Origin: JAVBPA01 sp031549925
Lineage (GTDB): Bacteria; Bacillota; Clostridia; Oscillospirales; CAG-272
Direction: 5' to 3'
Length of the DNA: 64,000 bases
Assembly (NCBI GenBank): GCA_031549925.1
Contig: JAVBPA010000006.1
Location: 14,160 to 78,159 of the forward strand
Shown: positions 8,591 through 16,678 of the stretch, in pieces
Layout: the number at the start of each line of letters is the position of its first letter
Numbering within the stretch: position 1 is the first letter of the stretch
Translations under genes and position numbers: made by a program
The notes under the pieces: generated by a model
The model's input: the letters and a program-made list of their open reading frames with translations, nothing else
What the model was told of the DNA's origin: nothing
Database searches by the model: none

Positions 8591-9210
8591 TACGCTTTTT
8601 TTATATGATTTTTATTTAATACATTTAATATTGTAACTACGGCAGAAGCAGCGGTAAGAGTTATAATAATTTCCGGTATCATATACTGCGCATTGTATAT
8701 AATTGAATAAGTCCACATTCCGAATTTATTAACCAAATCATTCCATTGTCCTTCTTTGGTAATGCTGTACCAAACTACTGCACCGCTGACTACATGCATA
8801 ATGAATCGGAGTAAACAAGCTGTCAAAGATCCCAATAAAACTTTTATAATAGTATTTGTTTTTATTTTATTAAATACAGCGGCAGTTCCTATAACTGTGA
8901 AAGCAAAGATATAATCGAATAAAATACATAATACAATTCCTTCCGGAGTTTGTACCCATGCAACGGAGCTTAAACCAAAAAGCAATTGAATAACCGAATA
9001 AACGAAAGCTGTTCCATATCCCCACATCAAACCGTGTCTGAATGCTATTAATAAAATGGGAACCATTGAAAATAGTGTAACCGATCCGCCGAGTGGAGCT
9101 TCATAAATTTTGATTAAAGATAATACAGAAGCCGCCGCGCACATAATTGCACATTCCGCAAGAATTTTTGTTTTACCAAAATAAAGTTTTTCAGCTGTTT
9201 TTACTTGCAT
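8590..9210 (-). CDS. thiT: Thiamine ECF transporter substrate-binding subunit ThiT
   Basis: 206 residues from the ATG at 9210. ThiT is the membrane S-component that binds thiamine and docks on the shared energy-coupling module (EcfA/A'/T, not in this window). Six hydrophobic segments and EAPLGGSVTLFSMVPILLIA and the WY-rich loop near residue 145 fit the family. The start is set by AAGGAGAAA 5 nt upstream; the frame continues open upstream but that region is the riboswitch terminator. Expression is under the TPP riboswitch at 9311-9407. Confidence 0.9.
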   Translation of the reverse strand: MQVKTAEKLYFGKTKILAECAIMCAAASVLSLIKIYEAPLGGSVTLFSMVPILLIAFRHGLMWGYGTAFVYSVIQLLFGLSSVAWVQTPEGIVLCILFDYIFAFTVIGTAAVFNKIKTNTIIKVLLGSLTACLLRFIMHVVSGAVVWYSITKEGQWNDLVNKFGMWTYSIIYNAQYMIPEIIITLTAASAVVTILNVLNKNHIKKA

Positions 9211-9226
9211 AAAATTTCTCCTTTTA

Positions 9227-9264
9227 AATAAAAATACCGCACCTTTTAAATGGTTGGTGCGGTA
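9227..9264 (-). terminator. TPP riboswitch attenuator hairpin
   Basis: On the minus strand TACCGCACC (9264-9256) pairs with GGTGCGGTA (9243-9235), followed by TTTTATTT. It lies between the TPP aptamer and the thiT ribosome site, so ligand binding most likely promotes termination here. Confidence 0.8.
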
Positions 9265-9310
9265 CAAATATTTTAGTCAGAAATTATATGCTTGAAAAAA
9301 TTTCGCCTAA

Positions 9311-9407
9311 AACTCCCTACGTTGGCATTACCCATATCAGGTTATAAGGGACAACACAGAAAAACTACTGTGAATCACAGCCGGATTTTAATCCAGCGCC
9401 CCTGTCT
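9311..9407 (-). promoter_or_regulatory. TPP riboswitch (THI element)
   Basis: On the minus strand ACAGGGGCGCTGG, CCGGCTGTGA, AACCTGATATGGGTAATGCC and AACGTAGGGA reproduce the conserved thiamine-pyrophosphate aptamer: the 5' GGGG strand, the CUGUGA (usual CUGAGA) pyrimidine-sensor bulge, the ACCUGAU..GGAUAAUGCCAGCGUAGGGA core. It sits directly upstream of an attenuator and thiT. Confidence 0.93.
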
Positions 9408-9429
9408 ATTAAATTGTGCGGTTTATATT

Positions 9430-9458
9430 ATTATACTCTATTTTTTAAATTATGTCAA
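9430..9458 (-). promoter_or_regulatory. Promoter of TPP riboswitch-thiT transcript
   Basis: Reading the minus strand, TTGACA at 9458-9453, 17-nt spacer, TATAAT at 9435-9430. Both hexamers are perfect consensus. Confidence 0.85.
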
Positions 9459-9545
9459 GTATTTGTTCAAAAATCACAATTCAAAAGCATAAATGTAAAT
9501 ATTGTAAAAAAATATGTGATAAAAAAACTAATAATAAAAGTTTTT

Positions 9546-9572
9546 TGTTACTTTTTTTCAAAAAAAGTAAAT
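9546..9572 (-). terminator. Hairpin after the Gfo/Idh/MocA gene
   Basis: TTACTTTTTTT and AAAAAAAGTAA (9548-9570) form a perfect inverted repeat 15 nt past the stop of the minus-strand dehydrogenase. The stem is mostly A-T and the T tract is broken, so termination is only plausible. Confidence 0.45.
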
Positions 9573-9584
9573 GTACTTCGTATT

Positions 9585-10694
9585 CTATAAGTTATATATC
9601 TTAAGTGCACGGCTGGCTGTTATTTCTTTTATTTCATCTGCCGTGACTTCACGTCCCAATTTTGTTGATATGTAAATACCTTCTTGTATAAGCTGTGTAT
9701 CAAGTGCGATTTTAGCGGTCGGGTATAATTGTGCTCTTCCCAGAAGTGCGTTAATCCATAATTTTTGCGAATCGTCATACATGGAATTTTCGGAATAAAC
9801 AGTATGATTTAAATAATTCATATTTCCGAGGTCTGCGGATAAATCTACTTGTATATCGTTCATTGCGGTATAAAATTTAAAAGGAACAAGAGTTACTCCG
9901 CCCTTTGAACCTGCTATCATCGAAGGAGGGAAAGATGAAGAATATATCGCCCATGCTTCCAATATATCCATAGTCAATCCATTTTTGAAGGTAGCAAAGC
10001 CGCATCCCAATTCTTCCACATTATAACCGGATTCTTCACGTCTTTTTTCATCCATAGGAAGTTTGGAATATGTTCTTCCGCAAACTCTTTCAAGAACAGG
10101 ACAATCAGTTAAATACAAAAGCTGCGATATATGATATACACCCATATCAAATAAAGCTCCTCCGCCTGAAGTAGTTGTGTTAACAAATTCTTTTGTTGCA
10201 TAACCGTCTACAAAAGGACGGCCGCGGCGGCGGTAACCGTATGAACGCATGTGATAAATTTCTCCGAGTTCACCAGCTTCTATAAATTTTTTTGCGGCAC
10301 GTGTATCGTCGGTATACAAAAACGCGAGTTGGATATGAAGCTTCATTCCGGTTTTTTGCATTGTTTCATACATAGCAAGCGAATCGGCATAAGTTCCGGA
10401 CATCGGTTTTTCACAATAAACATTAAGACCGTGTTCCATTGCGTATATAGAAACAGGAGCGTGCATGTTGTTATGTAAACATACATCAACAGCGTCCAGT
10501 TTTTCCTGTGCGATCATTTTCCCTATATGAGTATAGCGTTTCTTTATGTTGTACCGGTCACCTATCCAATTTAAACGTTCTTCATTGACATCACATAAAG
10601 CAGTTATATCACATTCCGGAATATTACTATAATTTGCAATATGCTGTTCTCCGATAATTCCGTTCCCGATAATTCCTATTTTAATTTTATCCAT
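9585..10694 (-). CDS. Gfo/Idh/MocA-family sugar dehydrogenase
   Basis: 369 residues. An N-terminal Rossmann fold with GIIGNGIIGEQHIANY (dinucleotide-binding GxGxxG type) and the family hallmark CEKPMSGT near residue 95 (catalytic Lys in EKP), followed by the larger alpha/beta C-terminal domain with GGGALFDMGVYHISQL. It oxidises or reduces a sugar, inositol or amino-sugar hydroxyl with NAD(P). GAGAGG precedes the ATG. It is last in a three-gene module with a TIM-barrel isomerase and a solute-binding lipoprotein, consistent with catabolism of an imported sugar. The substrate is unknown. Confidence 0.9.
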   Translation of the reverse strand: MDKIKIGIIGNGIIGEQHIANYSNIPECDITALCDVNEERLNWIGDRYNIKKRYTHIGKMIAQEKLDAVDVCLHNNMHAPVSIYAMEHGLNVYCEKPMSGTYADSLAMYETMQKTGMKLHIQLAFLYTDDTRAAKKFIEAGELGEIYHMRSYGYRRRGRPFVDGYATKEFVNTTTSGGGALFDMGVYHISQLLYLTDCPVLERVCGRTYSKLPMDEKRREESGYNVEELGCGFATFKNGLTMDILEAWAIYSSSFPPSMIAGSKGGVTLVPFKFYTAMNDIQVDLSADLGNMNYLNHTVYSENSMYDDSQKLWINALLGRAQLYPTAKIALDTQLIQEGIYISTKLGREVTADEIKEITASRALKIYNL

Positions 10695-10769
10695 AAATTT
10701 TACCTCTCGACATAATATATAACCGTTCCATAATTATACATTATTTATAAAAATGGAACGGATAAAAAC

Positions 10770-11552
10770 TTACAGCAAATTACCGTATTTATTTTTTAGA
10801 TTATCGATACAAATCTTTACTCCATCAAGATCATTATAAAGAGTTTCACATTCATATTCGATTACATATACAACAGTACCGCCTTTTTCGCGGCAAAAAT
10901 TCAATATTTCACTGTAATCGTTATCATCTCCCAAATCTCCCAAAATAGTTTCATAACCGTTCTTGTATGAATACGGCTTTAAATGAAGTATTTGAGCGCG
11001 TCCGGGAGAATTATATAATTCCGATTTAATATCTGCTCCGCCATGCATTGCGTTTCCGGTATCGAGCTGCATTATAAAATCAGGAGATGTTAAATCGCGA
11101 AGAGTAGACCAGATTGTTTTATTTGTTTCAGGTATTATAGAAAATTCCGCCGAATGGTTATGATAACCTGTATAGAGCCCATATTTCTTTAACTTTTCAG
11201 ATATTAAGTTTACTTTTTCCGCGGTTTTTTGCAATGAATCATATGAATTAAGCATTGTATCGGGCATCCAAGGCATAATAATATATTTGTTACCCGCTTC
11301 TAAATGAAATTTTACTGCATCATCAAAGAGTTTTCCCTCATCAAATAAAGGTTCATAAGGATAATGCCATCCGGAACACCAAAGATCCGCTTCTTTTAAT
11401 GCATTTGCATATTCTATTGCTGTGTGAACAGGACCTCCCGCGAATTCTACGCAATCATAACCGAAGCTTTTTACTTTTTTTAAAGTTCCGATGAGATCAG
11501 CTGCCAATGAGTTTCGTACAGAAAATAATTCCAGTGATACAGGTATTGCCAT
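10770..11552 (-). CDS. Sugar phosphate isomerase/epimerase (xylose isomerase-like TIM barrel)
   Basis: 260 residues. LELFSVRNSL, YDCVEFAGG, GYHNHSAEF, MQLDTGNAMHGGAD and HLKPYSY are characteristic metal-ligand and barrel motifs of the AP endonuclease 2/IolE-like TIM-barrel family. It probably isomerises, epimerises or dehydrates a keto-sugar. Its ribosome site (GGAGG) lies inside the last codons of the upstream lipoprotein gene, whose stop is only 2 nt from this start, so the pair is tightly coupled. It commonly partners Gfo/Idh/MocA oxidoreductases, as it does here. Confidence 0.87.
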   Translation of the reverse strand: MAIPVSLELFSVRNSLAADLIGTLKKVKSFGYDCVEFAGGPVHTAIEYANALKEADLWCSGWHYPYEPLFDEGKLFDDAVKFHLEAGNKYIIMPWMPDTMLNSYDSLQKTAEKVNLISEKLKKYGLYTGYHNHSAEFSIIPETNKTIWSTLRDLTSPDFIMQLDTGNAMHGGADIKSELYNSPGRAQILHLKPYSYKNGYETILGDLGDDNDYSEILNFCREKGGTVVYVIEYECETLYNDLDGVKICIDNLKNKYGNLL

Positions 11553-11554
11553 AA

Positions 11555-13075
11555 TTAATCGACCTCCGTTTTAGAAATTAAATTTTCAACCATATTTTCA
11601 AGCTGTTTTAAAGCTGCTTTTTCTCCTGAATCATAAGCCGAAATAAAATTGGTATTATGTGAAGCTAAAGGATTTGCAAACGAAATGTTAAGTAAAAATC
11701 CTCCGAGAGAAGTTCCGTATGCCAGGGGAAATGTCGCACCGAAATTGTCATGAATAATATCTATCATCATTGCTGATGTTTCATCTCTGGTATATTTGAC
11801 TTTTAATGCGTTTTCGTAATATTCCGGAATAACCAATACACCGGTTTCGCGGTTGCATACTTCTATAACAGTAGTTATAAAATTCATGTTCTGAACTGTT
11901 ATCGGTATAGTTCCTATTTCTGTCGTATCGTGAGATGAAGTTATATAATTTTCTTGATTATCATCGAATTTGGGATAAGGTACAACACCAATATCAAACT
12001 TTATATCACGCATTTTTTCTAAATAACCCAAACGCTGATATCCTAAAAATATTGTTTCATTTTCACCGAATAATTTTATTAAACCTTCTGTAGAAGGATC
12101 TTTCGGAGAAGTTAAAGTTCCTGAACTGTAAAAAATTTCGTTTAATTTTTCAAGAAGCTTTACAGAACGTTCGTTTTTGAATGCAAAAGATATAGAATAA
12201 TCTTCTTCCCGTTTTATAAAAGTTATATCCGCTCCGATCATAAACGGAACCGCGCTTCCCCACATGCCATTGCAGGTAAATCCTATTTGATCTCCTTCGT
12301 TAACTTTGCCGTCTCCGTTCAAATCACTATAACCGGATGTTACATAATTTAAAAATTTGTCGAAAGTCCAGCTTCCGTCAATAACATTTTCATAAACGAG
12401 GTCGGGGTCATGAAACATATTTTCAAATAAAATTTTATTATAAAACAACGCATGGCAGGAACCGATTATATCCATAAAGTAATCACCGGCCATTATATAC
12501 ATTCTGTCTACGGTTAACTTTAAATCTTCCATATAGCCTTTGTACCAGTACTGTTTTGAATAATCGAAATTTTCTATATCGTTTATATTCATAAACATAC
12601 CTTCATGCGTGAGTTCGGCTGCCGGGAATAAATCATTGATAATTAAATCATAAGCATCATCTGCGGATAAAATCAACTTTCGGATATTTGTGGTAACTGC
12701 TGAATAATCATAATTTGATTCTGTAAAAACGAATTTTATTCCGATTAAATCTTCAACAGTTTGATTTCTTAAAAACACCGCGTCGTTAACAGGATCACCG
12801 TTGATTGTACCTGTTCCTTCGATCAAAGCGTTTGCATTCGTAGCGTCATTTGTGTTGACACTTGTGTAGATTCTAAAATTTTCCCCGTTAAAATTTACAT
12901 TGTCAAAACGTGTATCGCGGAGTTCTTCTGTTTCTGAAGATGATGATTCGCCGTTTGATGTATTACTATTATCGGATGCTTTATTATCACTGCAAGAAGT
13001 AATAATTAATGTACTTCCGATTATCAAAAATACAAACATAAAACATAGTAAACGTTTTAAAAAAGATTTTTTCAT
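11555..13075 (-). CDS. Extracellular solute-binding lipoprotein (paralogue A)
   Basis: 506 residues. A signal peptide ends in a lipobox ITSC with the lipidated Cys at residue 28, then a Ser/Asn-rich tether, then a two-lobed type-1 carbohydrate-binding-protein body. A DxNxDGxxNExD loop near residues 251-263 (DLNGDGKVNEGD) looks like a calcium-binding EF-hand/dockerin-type site. Paralogues are at 32145-33602 and 52309-53757 and share the GSWTFDK-then-DLNGD block. GGGGGA precedes the ATG. No ABC permease or ATPase gene is nearby. It heads a module with an isomerase and a dehydrogenase, implying that the bound ligand is their sugar substrate. Confidence 0.88.
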   Translation of the reverse strand: MKKSFLKRLLCFMFVFLIIGSTLIITSCSDNKASDNSNTSNGESSSSETEELRDTRFDNVNFNGENFRIYTSVNTNDATNANALIEGTGTINGDPVNDAVFLRNQTVEDLIGIKFVFTESNYDYSAVTTNIRKLILSADDAYDLIINDLFPAAELTHEGMFMNINDIENFDYSKQYWYKGYMEDLKLTVDRMYIMAGDYFMDIIGSCHALFYNKILFENMFHDPDLVYENVIDGSWTFDKFLNYVTSGYSDLNGDGKVNEGDQIGFTCNGMWGSAVPFMIGADITFIKREEDYSISFAFKNERSVKLLEKLNEIFYSSGTLTSPKDPSTEGLIKLFGENETIFLGYQRLGYLEKMRDIKFDIGVVPYPKFDDNQENYITSSHDTTEIGTIPITVQNMNFITTVIEVCNRETGVLVIPEYYENALKVKYTRDETSAMMIDIIHDNFGATFPLAYGTSLGGFLLNISFANPLASHNTNFISAYDSGEKAALKQLENMVENLISKTEVD

Positions 13076-13259
13076 ACAATAATTCCCCCTAAAAATATAT
13101 AAATAATGACATTTATCCGAATTTTATATTAACATGTTCTTTATAAAAAATCAATAATTATTTAATATTTATTTTTATTGTATGATTATTTTATTTAAAG
13201 TTTACATTATTACGAACACAAAGCTATTCGTTTATTTATTTCATATAATTTTTAACAAA

Positions 13260-14396
13260 TTAATTATTGATAACATTCATTACATCGCGTTCAAACTCTC
13301 TTGCGGTTTCAGCTCCCGCTCCTCCCGCAGTTGTCATATTGGAACAATATACTGCCGTTAAATTATTTACAGGGTCAATCCAAAAATGAGTTCCGTATGC
13401 GCCGCTCCAACCGAAACATCCTTTCGGTAATATATTTTTATTATTATTAATTATACGCATACCAAGACCCCAAACTTCACCGTAATTTTCAAAAGGAGCT
13501 AATATAGGTTGATGTGAAGTTGACATAAGAGAAACAGATTTTTCGGATAATATTCTAATCCCCCGGTATTTTCCAAAGCCAGCCAGCATTTGAGCAAATA
13601 TAATGTAATCTTCCGCAGAACCTAGAAGACCCGCTCCTCCTGATGTGTATGACATAGGTATATTCCCGAAAATATGTTCTCCCAAATCTTCACGTTTACA
13701 GCCGCTATCTGTCGAAGTATAAAGAGTTACGGTACGATTCCATTGATCTTCTGTAGGGAAGAAAGTAATATCATTTATACCTATCGGCGAAAATAAATAT
13801 TTTGTTATATATTCCTGAAACGAAAATCCTGAACATATTTCTACAATATATGCCAGCGTATCGAAAGCAAAAAGGCCGCTGTAAGCTAAATTTGTACGCG
13901 GTTCAAAATCCAGTAAAATATTACCCAGCTTGGGTATAACAGTTGATAAAGTATCTTTGGTTTTGGGAATAAATTCTTGAAATTGTCTGTCTCCGACCGG
14001 ACCTGATGCAAGTCCTGAGGAATGGGTTAATAAATCTACAATACGGATATTATTAGTTACTTGTTTTATATCGATAAGTTTATCATCAATAATTTTTCCT
14101 ACATGCATTTTATCAAATGAAGGAATAAACTTTGAAACTTCATCGAATATATCAAGTTTTCCTAAATCATATTCACGCATAATAGCCGCAGCTGCAACCG
14201 GTTTTGTCATAGAAGCCATTCTAAACAAAGCGTTTGGTTTTAAAGATACAGCGTTTTCTATGTCGGACATACCGAAAATACCGTGATAAACTTCTTCTCC
14301 GTTAATACTGACTATTGCTGCGGAAGACGAAATATTACCGTTTCTTATTCGTTCTTCGTTATGTATTTCGATATTTGAAAAAAGTTTCTTCTGCAT
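13260..14396 (-). CDS. Serine hydrolase of the beta-lactamase/class C family
   Basis: 378 residues. The SxxK motif is SMTK (in FRMASMTKPVAAA, near residue 63), YSG at about 165 replaces the YxN motif, and HSSGLASG and GAYGTHFWIDP fit esterase-type class C homologues rather than true beta-lactamases. No signal peptide is seen, so probably a cytoplasmic esterase or peptidase. AAGGATG precedes the start. It sits 24 nt after the HAD gene and may be the last gene of the ileS-lspA-rluD transcript. Nothing suggests antibiotic resistance. Confidence 0.85.
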   Translation of the reverse strand: MQKKLFSNIEIHNEERIRNGNISSSAAIVSINGEEVYHGIFGMSDIENAVSLKPNALFRMASMTKPVAAAAIMREYDLGKLDIFDEVSKFIPSFDKMHVGKIIDDKLIDIKQVTNNIRIVDLLTHSSGLASGPVGDRQFQEFIPKTKDTLSTVIPKLGNILLDFEPRTNLAYSGLFAFDTLAYIVEICSGFSFQEYITKYLFSPIGINDITFFPTEDQWNRTVTLYTSTDSGCKREDLGEHIFGNIPMSYTSGGAGLLGSAEDYIIFAQMLAGFGKYRGIRILSEKSVSLMSTSHQPILAPFENYGEVWGLGMRIINNNKNILPKGCFGWSGAYGTHFWIDPVNNLTAVYCSNMTTAGGAGAETAREFERDVMNVINN

Positions 14397-14420
14397 TTGT
14401 TTACATCCTTTTTATAATAA

Positions 14421-15224
14421 TTAAACAGTTATTGAAGTTATTTTTTCTATTAAATCTGCTATAGCTCCACTGTTATTATCAGCTGTTATAATACCGCTTC
14501 CATCCAAATCACGTCTCATCGAAACCATATCGAGTACTTCAGGTAAAGAATTTGAGGGACATACTGCAATATCAGCAGCTTCCAGCATTTCAAGATCATT
14601 TTCGTAATCTCCAACCGCATATATGATGGTTTCAATTCCTTTTTTTGAAAAATATTCTTTTAAATCAACAAGAGATATACCTTTTGATGCACCATGCTGT
14701 AAGATTTCAAACAAACACGGAGATGAAAAGTTGTATCTGAAACGATTACCGTATTTTTCTTTTACATATTCGTAAATATCGTATAAATCCGCACGCCGAA
14801 ACAAAGTATCTTTTTCGCTTGTTTGCGTACTCTCATAAACGACTTTATACCACATATCTCCTATATCATCAGTACCGTCAAATTTTAAATAATGAATATC
14901 TCTCCTGTCAGTATAACGCGGTTTGGAAAGAGGAAACATTTTATTGATATCAGTTAAAATTTCGTACATTGGTGCACCGTCAAAAGTTTTTTCGTTTAAT
15001 ATTTCTCCGGTTGTATTGTCATACATAAAAGCACCATTACACAATATAATGGGAGAATTAACATACTCCGACCATTTGATTGCGTATCTTCCGGTAGCTA
15101 TTGTAAAATAATGTCCGGCTTCTTTAAATTTTTTTATTGCTTTAATATTTCGAGGTGCGGGATTAGATGTGCTATCTAAAAAAGTACCGTCAAGATCTGA
15201 AACAATAACGTATTTTTTATTCAT
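14421..15224 (-). CDS. Cof-type HAD-superfamily phosphatase
   Basis: 267 residues. Motif I is SDLDGTFLDS (nucleophile Asp in DxDGT), motif II is FTIATGRY, motif III is the SKGISLVDL Lys, and motif IV is GDYENDLEMLEAA. A C2-type cap lies between. Such Cof/YidA-like enzymes dephosphorylate sugar phosphates, FMN or related small molecules. The start overlaps the rluD stop by 8 nt, and AAGGAAC is 9 nt upstream, so it is coupled to rluD. Confidence 0.9.
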   Translation of the reverse strand: MNKKYVIVSDLDGTFLDSTSNPAPRNIKAIKKFKEAGHYFTIATGRYAIKWSEYVNSPIILCNGAFMYDNTTGEILNEKTFDGAPMYEILTDINKMFPLSKPRYTDRRDIHYLKFDGTDDIGDMWYKVVYESTQTSEKDTLFRRADLYDIYEYVKEKYGNRFRYNFSSPCLFEILQHGASKGISLVDLKEYFSKKGIETIIYAVGDYENDLEMLEAADIAVCPSNSLPEVLDMVSMRRDLDGSGIITADNNSGAIADLIEKITSITV

Positions 15225-16149
15225 CGGAAAAGTTCCTTAATTTCTCTAAAATAATATTAAAATAATCGGGAAGGGAAGTATCAAACGTCAAAAGTTTTCC
15301 GGTTGAGGGATGAATAAATTGTAAAGTTTTGGCATGGAGACACTGACCTGATAATACATCGGAATATTTTTGAGCAAATTTGGATTTATCTCCGCCGTAA
15401 ACAGTATCCCCCAAAACAGGCCGTCCTATATAAGCCATATGGACGCGTATTTGATGTGTTCTTCCGGTTTCGATGTTTAATTTTATATGCGTAAATGTTC
15501 CTTCGCGCGTGATATATTCTTTTATACCAGTGTAATGTGTAATTGCTTCTCTTCCGCTTGATATAACAGCCATTTTTTTTCGGTCCGAAGGATGCCGGTC
15601 AATAGGTAAATTAATTGTTCCGTTTTCTTCTTTTAATTTTCCGCATATTACCGCTTCATATATCCGGTTTGTTTTATGGTCTTTTAATTGGTCCGATAAA
15701 AATATATGTGTTTTATCATTTTTTGCTATCACAAGAAGTCCGCTTGTATCTTTATCAATTCTGTGTACAATACCGGGTCTTATAACTCCTCCGATACCGG
15801 ATAAACTGTCTCCGCAATGATATAGCAAAGCGTTGACCAAGGTTTTTTCCCAATTACCCGGAGCAGGATGAACTACCATTGCTTTGGCTTTATTTACTAA
15901 AATTAAATCATTATCTTCATATACAATATTTATCGGAATATCCTGCGGTAAAATTTTGCTGTTTTCCGGATCGGGAATATCATATTCTATTTCATCGTTT
16001 AAACGAAGACGGTAATTTTTTTGGCAAACAACTCCGTTCACACGGACAAAACCATTTTCTATCAACTTTTGAGAAGCGGAACGAGAGATCAATTCCCGTT
16101 CCGCTATATAAACATCAAGACGTGTGTTCGTTTGGTTTTCTTTTATCAT
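15217..16149 (-). CDS. rluD: RluD-like 23S rRNA pseudouridine synthase
   Basis: About 310 residues. An N-terminal S4 domain (TRLDVYIAERELISRSASQKLIEN) and the catalytic HRIDKDTSGLLVIAKN with the active Asp, plus GRTHQIRVHMAYI. It lies directly after lspA as in many Firmicutes (lspA-rluD). The ATG at 16149 is chosen from homology; it overlaps the lspA end by 35 nt and has only a close AGGA. The frame is open further upstream to 16245 inside lspA, but that would add an unrelated hydrophobic stretch. Confidence 0.88.
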   Translation of the reverse strand: MIKENQTNTRLDVYIAERELISRSASQKLIENGFVRVNGVVCQKNYRLRLNDEIEYDIPDPENSKILPQDIPINIVYEDNDLILVNKAKAMVVHPAPGNWEKTLVNALLYHCGDSLSGIGGVIRPGIVHRIDKDTSGLLVIAKNDKTHIFLSDQLKDHKTNRIYEAVICGKLKEENGTINLPIDRHPSDRKKMAVISSGREAITHYTGIKEYITREGTFTHIKLNIETGRTHQIRVHMAYIGRPVLGDTVYGGDKSKFAQKYSDVLSGQCLHAKTLQFIHPSTGKLLTFDTSLPDYFNIILEKLRNFSDE

Positions 16150-16666
16150 TTCCTGTTCTAAATTCGTATAATATCGTATATAATACCAAAAGCCCCGCAC
16201 CGATACAAATAAAAGTATCAGCTCCGTTGAATATCGCAAAATCAATTAATTCAAAATTGAAAAAATCTACAACATATCCGGGATTTATACGGTCTATCAT
16301 GTTACCGATTCCTCCGCCGCATATAAAAGCTATCGAAATACCCAATAGTATTTTTATTTTACCGGAATATAATATTAAATAAATAATAAAACCGATAATT
16401 GAGACAGAAGATAAAACCATAAAAATCCAACGCTGATCGGTTAGCATACTAAAAGCCGCTCCTTTATTTTCTGCGTATGTTAAATGAAAGAAGTCTTTTA
16501 TCAAAGGATAATCGATAATCGGTTTTAAATATTTAACCGCTAATTTTTTCGTAATTTGATCAATTAAAATTATTACGGTTGTAATTGATAAATAAAATAT
16601 CAGATGACTAAAATATTTTTTTATAGCAGCCGAATAATTTGTTTTATCGTTTTTTAATAATATCAT
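16115..16666 (-). CDS. lspA: Lipoprotein signal peptidase II
   Basis: 183 residues with four membrane segments. The catalytic aspartates are in GNMIDRI and FNGADTFI, and LIDQITKKL and AENKGAAFSML are conserved family stretches. It cleaves the signal peptide of diacylglyceryl prolipoproteins in the membrane. It is flanked by ileS and rluD in the classical order. It functionally partners lgt (46776) and lnt (5111) in this window. The ribosome site is weak. Confidence 0.94.
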   Translation of the reverse strand: MILLKNDKTNYSAAIKKYFSHLIFYLSITTVIILIDQITKKLAVKYLKPIIDYPLIKDFFHLTYAENKGAAFSMLTDQRWIFMVLSSVSIIGFIIYLILYSGKIKILLGISIAFICGGGIGNMIDRINPGYVVDFFNFELIDFAIFNGADTFICIGAGLLVLYTILYEFRTGNDKRKPNEHTS

Positions 16667-16678
16667 TTATCAAAATTA

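Noticed and set aside
13260..14396. Beta-lactamase resistance gene
   Set aside because: SxxK is present but the motifs around it fit class C esterase-type serine hydrolases with no signal peptide, and there is no export or resistance context.
15879..16382. 167-codon plus-strand frame over rluD/lspA
   Set aside because: Antisense to two recognised genes, no start context.
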